Shown here piece after piece: positions 1 through 8,296 of a stretch of DNA of 64,000 bases. A program made the position numbers and the translations under genes. The notes under the pieces were generated by a model. That model saw nothing but the letters and a program-made list of their open reading frames with translations, made no database searches and was not told where the DNA came from. Where the stretch lies: the NCBI GenBank assembly GCA_018902385.1, contig JABSSW010000056.1, positions 186,001 to 250,000 on the forward strand, written 5' to 3'. How positions within the stretch are numbered: position 1 is the stretch's first letter; each line of letters starts with the position of its first letter. The stretch comes from Physcia stellaris. Taxonomy: Eukaryota; Ascomycota; Lecanoromycetes; Caliciales; Physciaceae.

Positions 1-723
1 CTGGGTGGCTCTAATCTTGGAATACCCTTTCAAACTCTATACACCCTCCAGAACTTTAGAACAAACGTCGAATATTGTTCTCGAATTTCAGAAACTCGAC
101 ATGATAAAGTTCCGCGTATGCATTGCATATGGAAGCTTCAATACTATGATTTAGTATGAGATGGAAGTGTTTTGTCACTGTTGCAACGCCTTGGGTTATC
201 GAATGTCTGGCCCTGCACCCCATGGATTAGAGCTACGCCAGCCCAATTGGGTAGCCTGCTAGATGTTGTCGTACCACACTCTCTGCCTTCAAGGTGTAGA
301 TTACTAGGACCCATATGTCCGCCTGCGGGAAAACTCCTATGAAAGCGACATGAGCGAGCCCAATCATTTTAGATTGTGTCGTAAGCCGAGTGGTCGTCTT
401 TAGAAGAGCAACATATGACGATTGACGTTGATATGCAGAGCTGTGGCGCTTTGGGAAGGCCAGGCCGGGTTCTGCTGATCTCGTGTGCACACTGCGGAGC
501 TGGCATCTGTCTCTGCTGGTTGCACGAGAGGCGACAACAAATCAGGAAGCGAGTTCTCCCGTATCCCGACAGGATAAGTCACCTCAATGCATGCCGTGGG
601 GTGGAGAGAAAGTAGAGGGTCTGAGGCAGTGCAATTGGATGAGGTGCCGATCATTGGAACCCTGTGGCCCTGGTGCCATGAGTAGAACACGAACATGCTT
701 GATCCAGAAAGAATGATGCTTCC
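1..723. other. Non-coding or unassigned flank
   Basis: The base composition is ordinary, unlike the AT-rich block further right. Open frames of up to about 98 codons occur on both strands, but none has a recognisable domain, a good start context with matching introns, or coding-like composition. I see no gene I can support. An exon of a gene lying mostly outside the window cannot be excluded. Confidence 0.4.
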
Positions 724-765
724 TTCGCAGTTCGCAGCTCGCAGTTCGCAATTCGCAATTCGCAG
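724..765. repeat. 7-bp tandem repeat, six copies
   Basis: Six consecutive copies of a 7-mer of the form TTCGCAG or TTCGCAA (one copy CTCGCAG) run without interruption. It is a short microsatellite about 300 bp upstream of the zinc-finger/ankyrin gene. No function is evident. Confidence 0.9.
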
Positions 766-1066
766 TCTCAGACGATTGATTGGATATCTTTACAGCTCAA
801 GCCCGAACTAGCGGTTGTGGCTTATGCAGGTAAGCAGGGTTGGTTTTGCCATTCGTCACCACACGTATCAGACAGTCAGCCTTGTTGACCTCGGACCCTG
901 ACCTAGAAAGTCATATTAGATGCTCTGGGCCCCAATGGTAGAGCGCCTTTCAGCCCACACCACATTATATTCGTTTCCCGACATCTTAGTCTTAGTGGTC
1001 TTTGAGAATACCCACCACACGCATTTTGGTGTGTCTTGCTGCCTACTGATATCCTCTTACTTAGCC
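766..1066. other. Upstream region of the Zn2Cys6-ankyrin gene
   Basis: No gene is seen. The reading frame of the first exon is open upstream to an earlier ATG at about 920. The ATG at 1067 is preferred because it puts the zinc finger close to the N-terminus, as is usual for this domain. No clear TATA box was found. Confidence 0.4.
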
Positions 1067-3473
1067 ATGCCTAGAGCACCCAAAAAATTGGCGCGTTCAA
1101 AATGTTCACAGTGCCGCAAAGATAAGCAGAAGGTATGAAGAGATACTGATCGCACGTTCTTTTTATTATTGCTTTACGCACAGGTCAAAGCCTCAGGTTC
1201 ACTCGCCCTAGGCAAAAGTGAGAGCGGATAAGATATGAGTCCCTCGCCAGATCAAGATTAACCGACTTTGAAATCGGGACGAAAGCATTTCCCAACTCTA
1301 GCTATCGTTTCGTCATGTTTTTTTCAATCGCTAATTGTGACCATGTGATCAATTTTGCCCGGCTGGAGTGACGCTGGAGCACTTGAACCCTCCTGACCAT
1401 CACTGAGCTAATTCAAAGTCTAGTGTTTGCCCGAAAAGCGCGTTTGGCCCCGAGAACGGTGCGATCGATGCTTGCGTTTCGACTACGTATGTTCAGCGAA
1501 TACATCGAAGAATGAACAACCAAGACCAAGCTTGAGGACTACAAGCCATGACCCAATCCACTCTTCAACTGAAGCATCGGATCCAAGCCCTCAAATATGC
1601 TCAGACTACTACTCCCCGGAACCCAGCCAGTATCCGAATCACTTAGGCTCTGACGTGGTGTCCATTTCCAGTACCACACCTGATCCGATGAGATACTGCT
1701 CACCCGACCATGGGATTCAGCAAGCCGGTCTTGACTATGGGATTCACGAAGAGGATCCTGACTGTGAGATTCATCAAGCCGATCTTGATATGTGAGTAGA
1801 ACATCTTCTTTGTATTTCTATTCTTGAGACAAGTTGCTATTTCTCACTACTAAGAAGACTGTGGCGGTGTCGTTGAGTGTCCAGGGAAAATCTTCCCCCA
1901 ATGATCACTCGCTTTGACGAAGCTGAGCGCCGAAGTCAATCGAAGCCATGGTATCCCGACATGGGAACAACATCCCCTCGAACGTTTCCTTCATGTCATA
2001 TTTAATTAGCTACATTCCCATCGTGGGAAGCCCTACTTTCGCAAACGATTCAATCGTTGGGGCTCATTGTTATCACTTACAAATAGTGCATCCTAGTTTC
2101 TGCTACTGCCTAGATACCGACAAGTCGCTAATACCGTTCTTGATAGAATAGAGGAATTGCGAGACAAGGCTACCAATTCACACCTCTTATTAGGAGCCGT
2201 GAGAAGCAGTGCCTTTGGGCTTGTATGGTGGCTGCTTGACAAAGGTGCCAAGATCGGCTCTGAGATTGACGATGATGATGACTGCAGGAAACTACTCCTC
2301 GAAGCGATCAAGCGAGATGATCTAGATATAGTTGAGCTTCTACTGGAAAGAGGAGCTTATCTCCTCGGAAATCCTTATGGAGAAACTTCCTTGCACGTAG
2401 CGGCCAAGTATGGCTCAGCCGATGTTGTAAAACGTCTGCTTGACAGAGGGGCCGACATTATGGCTCGAAACAGTTCGGGGTATACTCCATTGCACGATGC
2501 TGCGATGGAAGGAAGCAGTGAGATAGTATCTATGTTACTCGATTCTGGTAGCGACGTTAACATCACTTCGAACGAGTATGGCGAGACGCCGTTGCACATA
2601 GCAGTAAACAATCAAGACATCGAGACCACCGTTGTGCTACTCAAACATGGTGCTTCTCTATCAGCGAGGGATCGGGAAGAAAACACGCCTATACATTTTG
2701 CGGCTCGATATGGCTCTGACGATATTCTGGATAAACTTTTGAATTACGTCGAACAACCCAGCGATATCGATCTTTACGATGGGGGTGGTAATACTGCGCT
2801 GCATATAGCAGTCCAGAGTAGCTCTTCGACAAAGGTGGCTGCGCTGTTGGAAAAACAAGCAGATTTGCTGGTTAAAAATGCGATTGGTAGGACGCCTATA
2901 CACAGCGCAGCTCAATACGGCACACCTGAAATACTGGATCTGCTGTTAGGCTATGTCAAACAAACTTGCGATCTCGATCTTCGCGATAAGGATGGTAATA
3001 CTGCGCTGCATCTAGCAATCAAGGCTGGAGACCCGGATAACGCGAAGATGTTATTGAAAAAGGGAGCGGATCTCACCATACACGTTGTAGACGGGTTTGG
3101 TAGGACGCCCATACACAGCGCAGCTCAATACGGCGCGCCTGAAATACTGGATCTGCTGTTAGGCTATGTCAAACAAACATGCGATCTCGATCTTCGCGAT
3201 AAGGATGGTAATACTGCGTTGCATCTAGCAATCAAGGCTGAAAACTCGGATAACGCGAAGATTTTATTGAAAAAGGGAGCGAATTTCACCATGCTCAATT
3301 CATTCGGTGAAAGTGCCTTAGTCATGGCGCTCTCGTCAGATGAAGAGGGAATTAGGGAATTAGGCCGTCAGTGTCAGAACTCGCAGGCGATGTATTCCGC
3401 GATACCTTACCTCGGGGATGATGCTTGTAACGTTGAGTCTTCTATCTCATGGTCTAGTAGCAAGTGGTGCTAA
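1067..3473 (+). CDS. Zn2Cys6 zinc-finger / ankyrin-repeat protein (three-exon model)
   Basis: Proposed exons are 1067-1132, 1424-1791 and 2114-3473, with introns 1133-1423 (GTATGA..TAG) and 1792-2113 (GTGAGT..TAG). The joined frame closes at 597 residues. The first splice is well supported because it completes a textbook zinc cluster: Cys13, 16, 23, 35, 38 and 45, spaced C-X2-C-X6-C-X11-C-X2-C-X6-C, with the DKQKC signature I associate with fungal proteins that pair this finger with other modules. Residues 50-144 are Pro/Ser/Asp-rich and probably disordered, with degenerate GI-QAGLD-type repeats. From about residue 165 to 550 there are roughly nine or ten ankyrin repeats (TPLHxAA, TALHLAI, LLLxxGA). 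Zn2Cys6 domains bind DNA and ankyrin arrays bind proteins, so a nuclear regulator is plausible but inferred. Introns of about 290 and 320 bp are long for a fungus. The second junction is the weak point: two separate genes, or an extra small exon near 1885-1945, remain possible. Confidence 0.7.
2885..3300 (+). repeat. 213-bp in-frame tandem duplication inside the ankyrin array
   Basis: Two nearly identical 213-bp units (71 codons, two ankyrin repeats each) begin near 2886 and 3099. The block from GGTAGGACGCC through the AAAAAGGGAGCG stretch matches with only scattered substitutions. Identity this high between ankyrin pairs points to a recent unit duplication rather than ancient repeat expansion. 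Confidence 0.9.
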
Positions 3474-4020
3474 TTCTTTGGATATACCGAGAGATCTACG
3501 ATTACCCGACTTAGGACGAAATCAGAAGTCGATGCTTCTTTCATGTCGTTTTCATGTCATCTTCATATCACCTTCATATGCCTTGTGCCAAACACGGGTA
3601 CGCGTCTTGTCATATTGAATGTATTGATGGCGATGCTTGGGGGAGGGATAGCACCACACCAGACCATGGGATAGCATGGTAGCATAAATCACCAATGCCC
3701 CTTTTCTCCATGAATACCTCCGTGCAAAGGATCTCTTATTGCATCTAATGAAGGACTAAGAAGCTATCTACAACTGCATATCTTGGCTGTAGGTTTCAGG
3801 GGCCGTTAGGAGTACTAGGAGCAGAAACGGAAACTGGCAGATATTCATATGGATGGCTAAATGCCTGCTGCTAGGAAACGTCTACACAACACCATGATCA
3901 ACCTTTCCAATCTCGCATACACATCAAGTGATGCGTAGATCTATCCAAACGTTTGCACCGGCAGCTGCATCCTGCATTTTTAATTTGGATCACGGTAATC
4001 ACATCACATCGCCCACCACC
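3474..4020. other. Intergenic, no gene seen
   Basis: This lies between the converging ends of the plus-strand ankyrin gene and the minus-strand glutathione transferase. No open frame with recognisable content and no obvious repeat was found. It presumably holds the 3' ends of both transcripts. Confidence 0.5.
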
Positions 4021-4829
4021 CTACCGCACAACCGCATACCGCCCCAACGCCTCATCCAACCTCCCCAAAAAGCCCCCATGCCAAGTCCTCACATCCCTCC
4101 ACTCCGGCGTCGTCTCCTTCAGCATCCCCAACCAACCGCCCACAATCAAATCCGCATAACACGGCCTCTCCCCCTCCAACCACACCCCCTCCGTCAGCCC
4201 ATAAACCGTCGCCAGCTCCCCCAGCGCAGCCTCAAAAGACCTCAGCATCTTCTCCCTCGCCTCCCCCGAACCGCAAAATCATCCCAGCTCTTAGCCCCAA
4301 ACCGATCCATCCACGTCTTCTGCGTGATGTGCGCGTTGGCGGGGTTCAAGGGCATGCCGTGCGTGCTCAGGAGCACGTGGTTGGTGAAGATCGCGTCGAC
4401 TTGCGTGTTGAATGCTTTCTGCAGCCCCACTGTGGAGGGGGGGAATAGGGGCGGGGCGCTGGGGAGCAGTTTATCGAGGTAGAGCGCGATTTCGAAGGAG
4501 TCGCCGATTACCTCGCCCGTGGAGGGGTTTTTGATTATGGGGAGCGTGTAGAAGGGGCTTCCGTCCGGGAGAGTGCGCACCGGCGCTGCGCCGAGCTCTT
4601 GTCGGATGGAGGTTATTTCGGGGAGCTCGACCCAGCGGGTTTGGTAGTTTGCGGTTTTGAAGTTTAGGGCTAGTCTGGTGTGGTGGTGTGGGTGTAAGTT
4701 ATGGACTACACGGTTGGGCGTGGGACGGGGGGAGTGCGGTTACCGGGTCTTCCAGGGGTTTGGGGCGTAGGTTCTAACTGGTGGACCGGAGGCTATGTCG
4801 TAGAAGACCAGGGGTGGAGATTGATCCAT
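4021..4829 (-). CDS. Glutathione S-transferase, UstS/LigE-like, with one apparent frameshift
   Basis: Exon 1 runs 4829-4744 and exon 2 from 4674 to the stop at 4021-4023. The 69-bp intron 4743-4675 starts GTAACC and ends CAG. The N-terminal thioredoxin-like half is clear: NPWKTRLALNFK (about 24-35), the substrate-side strand LPIIKNPSTG (73-82) and the SFEIALYLDKL helix (88-98). The C-terminal helical half carries PCYADLIVGGWLGML. The family conjugates glutathione to small molecules or cleaves ether/thioether bonds, and relatives occur both as stand-alone detoxifying enzymes and in ustiloxin-type clusters; the substrate cannot be read from sequence. The two halves sit in different frames. The shift maps to a run of five G (minus strand, 4263-4267), where one more base would give about 246 residues, the usual family length. 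No GT-AG intron explains the shift. It is either a sequencing or assembly error or a very young pseudogene. Confidence 0.8.
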
Positions 4830-5126
4830 ATGTACGAAATAGTCGAACGCTGTAACCTTTCTCTTGTCAAAGTAACTAATTAAGAATAGGGAGGATGCGT
4901 AAGCGTTTACGAGGTTTACAATCCTTCTTTGACATCTTTGATGGCTCTTCGGACGCGGGAGGGGATCTTAATATAAGAATCAAGAGATTTCCAGCAGTGC
5001 GGATCGAGTAGTGACGGTGAGATGCGGGCAAAAAACTAATTGGACGAGGTCGACTGCAGGTACCAATGCATGTCAGCACTAATGCGCCGCTTTCAGATCG
5101 TGACTCATTTCTAGCTTCCCTAATAA
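4830..5126. other. Upstream region of the GST gene
   Basis: This stretch has mixed composition and no supported gene. It presumably contains the minus-strand GST promoter. I found no clear TATA box or repeat. Confidence 0.4.
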
Positions 5127-5212
5127 TGGGTCAGGACCTCACCAAAACTCGGGACCCAAATGGAGGCCCCGAGTTGTCCTTTGGGCCCCGAGTTTTGGGA
5201 GGTACTGACCCA
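5127..5212. repeat. 86-bp hairpin, MITE-like foldback element
   Basis: The left arm (5127-5160, beginning TGGGTCAGGACCTC) and right arm (5180-5212, ending GAGGTACTGACCCA) are inverted copies matching at about 31 of 34 positions, with a 19-base loop at 5161-5179. The flanks TAAT and ATTA extend the symmetry imperfectly. There is no coding capacity. A non-autonomous DNA transposon remnant (MITE) is the likeliest reading. I could not define a target-site duplication, so a stand-alone structured transcript is an alternative. Confidence 0.65.
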
Positions 5213-6106
5213 CGATTACTGTACGCACTGAATTTTTCGTCGTCGAATGGCGAAAAGAAAATGCCCACACTCAAGTTTGGTGATGACTGCAAGATCGATA
5301 ATAATGGTGGCCGTGCTGTTTTCAATCAAAAGTGTCTTTTCTCTTTTGTCTTTCCTCACACGTATCTCTCTCCTCCCTCGCCTCTGCATTTACACCCCCT
5401 TTTCTTGGACGAAGTTACCGATGAACAAAGACTCGATTACGTTCCACGCCCTAGCGGCTTGAGTGATCTGTAAATGCTGGTGGCGCTCGACTATCTTACA
5501 TCTGGGAACGGCGAAGTGATAGGACTCGGGGCATTAGGTCTTTAATTTAGCTAATAGCTATTCTCTCCATTTTTCTTCTTTTTTTCTTTTGAATGGAGGC
5601 CGATCGAAAGACAGCAAGCATTTTATTGCATGCGGCGGCTCTGTGTTGCATCTTTTCGGTGGCTGTCTGGCCGGCTGGCAACGTATTGCTTACTATCCAC
5701 TTGGTATGGAGCATTGTCGGGGATAGCCCCTGGGTAAGGCAAAGAGAATAAAGGGGAGCTTTCGAGAGCAGTCGAGAGGGCAAACGAAGGTCCCTAAAAG
5801 AAGCATGATGATCCCAGGCACTGGAGAGACCGAATAAGCGATCAATGGTCACGAATGATTACACTTGCATTGAAAAAGTCAAGATCATCAGCACGAGTAC
5901 TCAACACTCAATCTCACAGATCTTAGGCCATCGTCACCCAGAACAGAAAATAAATGCCATCCCACAAGAAAAGACCCTTCCCACATTCACCGCCTCCGTG
6001 CTCCACCTAAGATCTATTTGACCAAGCTAAGTCACCGATCAGCCCTCTTCGCATGTCCAAAGGGAAAAGAAATATCCCGAACCTCAATGGTCTACCCAGT
6101 TCCATC
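5213..6106. other. Intergenic, no supported gene
   Basis: Open frames up to 101 codons (for example minus strand 5547-5852) show no domain, signal peptide or intron support and include low-complexity poly-T/poly-K runs. I see nothing here that I can defend as a gene. Confidence 0.45.
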
Positions 6107-6352
6107 TTAATCGGAGTCTGGGGTGTACGTCCCAATAGGCCCAATAGGAGGTAAACCGCATGGGGTGTACGTCTCAGCAGGCCCAACAGGCCCAATAGGA
6201 GGTAAACCGCACTTCGAGCCTCGGGGATATGTAGGACTGGCTACGGGATCGGCCTCGCGCTTCAATTGGAGCTCGGTAGAAAGAGGGAGAGCCGTTGTAT
6301 AGGGGAGGAGAGCCAAGCAGGTGGTAAGCATGACGGGGACAACAATTTTCAT
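6107..6352 (-). CDS. Small secreted repeat peptide precursor (81 residues)
   Basis: The start is the ATG at 6352, preceded by CTCACA and a C/T-rich leader typical of ascomycete genes; upstream in-frame codons lack an ATG. Residues 1-21 form a classical signal peptide with a hydrophobic core around VPVMLTTCLALL. A KR site at 31-32, followed by EADP, fits Kex2 cleavage and possibly Ste13-type trimming. The mature part contains two copies of a peptide: CGLPPIGPVGPAETYTP (48-64) and a shorter CGLPPIGPIGTYTP (65-78), then DSD. DNA around 6121-6210 shows the 51-bp period behind this. I do not recognise a named family. Options are a small secreted effector, a Kex2-processed repeat precursor (pheromone-like or of the fungal RiPP type), or a structural Gly/Pro peptide. 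Only two Cys are present, one per repeat. It lies about 2 kb from the AT-rich block, a common setting for effector genes. The gene call is firm; the function is unknown. Confidence 0.8.
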   Translation of the reverse strand: MKIVVPVMLTTCLALLPYTTALPLSTELQLKREADPVASPTYPRGSKCGLPPIGPVGPAETYTPCGLPPIGPIGTYTPDSD

Positions 6353-6676
6353 TGTGAGGGCAGCGGGAGGCTGAGCGTTGGTGAGTGTGGGCACGGTTGG
6401 ATTGAAACTATTTGTGGGTACGATAATTGGCGCTCGAGAGATGAAGACCGTGTTCGAAGGAGTGCGAGATGAAACGAGGATACTGGTACAGAGTTTCCAG
6501 AGTGCGGGGGATGAGGCCCTTCTATATTCGTGATTGCGGTGCTGGTACAGCGTGGGCGGTTGCGAGTTGTTGCATGAAGTCGTCAGTGGTGTGATGGCTT
6601 ATGCAAAGGCGTTTGTCATCCAGAACGACAAAACATATCATTGGTTTACTCATCGAAGTCTAGCTAGATTCGAAAC
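6353..6676 (-). promoter_or_regulatory. 5' leader and promoter region of the secreted-peptide gene
   Basis: Read on the minus strand, the bases before the start are strongly pyrimidine-rich (CATCTCTCGAGC, CCAACGCTCAGCC), as in many highly expressed fungal 5' UTRs. A TATA-like GAATATAGAA lies about 170-180 bp upstream of the ATG. The region ends at the minisatellite starting at 6677. Confidence 0.4.
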
Positions 6677-6901
6677 TTTGTACAACTTTTCAAATCCTCA
6701 GTGGCGCTTTTGTACAACTTTCAAATCCTCAGTGACGCTTTTGTACAACTTTTCAAATCCTCAGTGACGCTTCGTACAACTTTTCAAATCCTCAGTGGCG
6801 GTTTTGTACAACTTTTCAAATCCTCAGTGACGCCTTTGTACAACCTTTCAAATCCTCAGTGACGCCTTTGTACAACTTTCAACTCGTCAGTGGCGCTTTT
6901 G
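6677..6901. repeat. Minisatellite, seven copies of a 31-32 bp unit
   Basis: Units of the form TTTGTACAACTTTTCAAATC followed by CTCAGTGACGC repeat head to tail seven times, with an eighth start (TTTGTAACGC) at the right edge. Most copies carry the palindrome TTGTACAA; differences are single T deletions and G/A or C/T changes. It ends about 320 bp upstream of the secreted-peptide start. Spacers are lacking, so it is not CRISPR-like. Confidence 0.95.
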
Positions 6902-7506
6902 TAACGCATGTTGGTTGGTTCGAATAGGCAGATTCGCGAATGAAGGGCTTACAGAGCAGTCGAAGGCGCTCTAAGTATTGTTGGCGCGATGGGTTACCGG
7001 TTTACCTTGCCATATCCACACTAGTAGATAAGTTCAGGTGGTTCAATGGCGGATAAGTGAAGCCAATGTAAAGTAAGAGACCCTTTGAACGCTCTGCCGT
7101 GGTCTTCGAGAAGCTTGACGGACAAAAGTAAGCTGTGTTGTCACTGGTAGTCAATGAGCACCTTAGGATGTTTAACTCATCGCACAACCAGGATAACCCA
7201 ATACTATGCATCGTCGAGATAACGATGCTCCATGAAGATCGAAGATCCACCGTGTGTCTTCTACGACTCGAATACAGATGTTGTGTCTCCAGTTGCCGAA
7301 GGTTTTGCAATGCCTTTTCTAGCTAGGAGACTGGGAGAAGTACGTTGAGGGACTCGTATCGAAAATTCGTTCTGCGGAATGCATTTGGATTGCTCTGGTC
7401 TGAGATGTACGATTCTTTCTTTTGCATCTCTGTAAAAATGATAGCTAGCGAAGTAAGTCAGTAGACAGCCTTCGATACACGTAGCACTGTAGAGTGCAGG
7501 TAGCGT
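6902..7506. other. Intergenic, no supported gene
   Basis: A 102-codon minus-strand frame (7002-7310) and a 63-codon plus-strand frame overlap each other. Neither has a domain or splice support. I see nothing I can defend here. Confidence 0.4.
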
Positions 7507-7717
7507 CTATATTATACGATCATCAGTGGTCCTCATGCTGACATTTGTTTGCAGCGTGACCCCATCCACCTTCTCTTCCTTTTCGCAGAACCCATTAGCC
7601 GTCTCATCGAAAGCGGGGCTGATACCGATAGTTGCTGGTACCGTCTTGCCGTCCATCCACCTTGTGTCCTATCCAGCTCCTGAGCTCGTTGTTTAAGGTC
7701 GTTTCAGTCTCTGCCAT
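7507..7717 (-). CDS. Possible small gene, unrecognised, two overlapping frames
   Basis: On the minus strand an ATG at 7717 sits about 40 bases downstream of a good TATA box (TATAAAAG, 7763-7756). That frame runs 37 codons to 7604. An overlapping frame with its own ATG (7656-7507) runs 49 codons, with protein-like content (VPATIGISPAFDETANGF, VDGVTLQTNVSM). The frames overlap around a repeated AAGGTGGATGG. This could be one small gene with an unseen intron or base error, a decayed gene, or chance. I do not recognise it. Confidence 0.25.
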
Positions 7718-7755
7718 AGTGTGGTATTACGAGTATGTCCCTTTATGCCGGAAGG

Positions 7756-7763
7756 CTTTTATA
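7756..7763 (-). promoter_or_regulatory. TATA box candidate
   Basis: TATAAAAG on the minus strand, about 40 bases before the ATG at 7717. It is the clearest TATA element in the gene-bearing segment and the main reason to keep the weak small gene downstream. Confidence 0.4.
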
Positions 7764-7860
7764 GAGAAAGGTAAAGAGAGTTCCTAACGCAAGCGCATAA
7801 TCTCACAAATTGATTTAAGCTCTGCTCCACCGGAGTAGCGCTCCCATCGTGAAAAGGCGG

Positions 7861-8211
7861 CTACGCAAGCGACAAGTTTATTGTGTGCCCTGCAGCTTTC
7901 TCGATTTGAATCCTCCCATGCAGGACCATTTCAGCCGTAAAAGATTGACATTCCATGAAGTGCTGATCTCGCTCGGTTTCGATTTCTTTGGCCACTTGCA
8001 GAGATCGAGGGTATTCGTTACTGCGGATCACGCCTCGTAGATTGCATACCAAGTCATAGACTTACGATTTGTTCGGACGTTCTTCGCCATTTTCTGTTCT
8101 GGCTTTGCGCTGATTGCGAGGGTGGAAAAAGAGATCTCTTTGTTCGTTGTGTACGAGCAGTAGGTAAGATGCCAGAGCCCTGCGATGCTTCGGCTGCACG
8201 GCCCGAAACAT
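7861..8211 (-). CDS. Hypothetical protein, two-exon model, 101 residues
   Basis: The model uses exon 1 at 8211-8066 and exon 2 at 8020-7861, separated by a 45-bp intron with a perfect GTAAGT donor and a CGCAG acceptor. The joined frame is exactly 102 codons including the stop, with no internal stop. The predicted protein is charged (RRALASYLLLVHNEQRDLFF in exon 1; QVAKEIETERDQHFMECQS and GRIQIEKAAGHTINLSLA in exon 2), with no signal peptide or domain that I recognise. A stop lies just upstream of the ATG in frame, though an earlier exon spliced near CCGTGCAG (about 8191) is possible. The intron is at the short end for fungi. It sits next to the AT-rich boundary and could be the tail of a gene cut off there. 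Confidence 0.35.
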
Positions 8212-8245
8212 TAGAGGTATTCAAACATCTCGTTTGCAAAACTCG

Positions 8246-8296
8246 GCCCATAAGCCCATAATGGCCCATTATGGCCCATATGGCCCATATGAGCCA
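8246..8296. repeat. Short tandem repeat of a GGCCCAT motif
   Basis: About five copies of a 9-10 bp unit containing GGCCCAT (AATGGCCCATT, ATGGCCCATA and variants) lie just before the composition change. Intact GGCCC sites here contrast with the near absence of CC/GG to the right. Confidence 0.85.

Noticed and set aside
905-960. tRNA-like D-arm (TGGTAGAGCG)
   Set aside because: No matching T-arm (GGTTCRANNCC) or acceptor stem follows within tRNA distance.
3928-4482. 184-codon plus-strand frame, rich in Pro, Arg and His
   Set aside because: It is the antisense shadow of the glutathione transferase, whose domains and intron are clear on the minus strand.
5066-5473. 135-codon plus-strand frame
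   Set aside because: It runs through the 86-bp hairpin element and has no domain or coding-like composition.
5547-5852. 101-codon minus-strand frame
   Set aside because: No recognisable motif, and it ends in a poly-Lys stretch from a T-rich run. Not enough to call a gene.
6677-6901. CRISPR-like array
   Set aside because: The units are contiguous with no unique spacers, in a eukaryotic genome with no cas genes.
7002-7310. 102-codon minus-strand frame
   Set aside because: No start context, splice support, signal peptide or domain.
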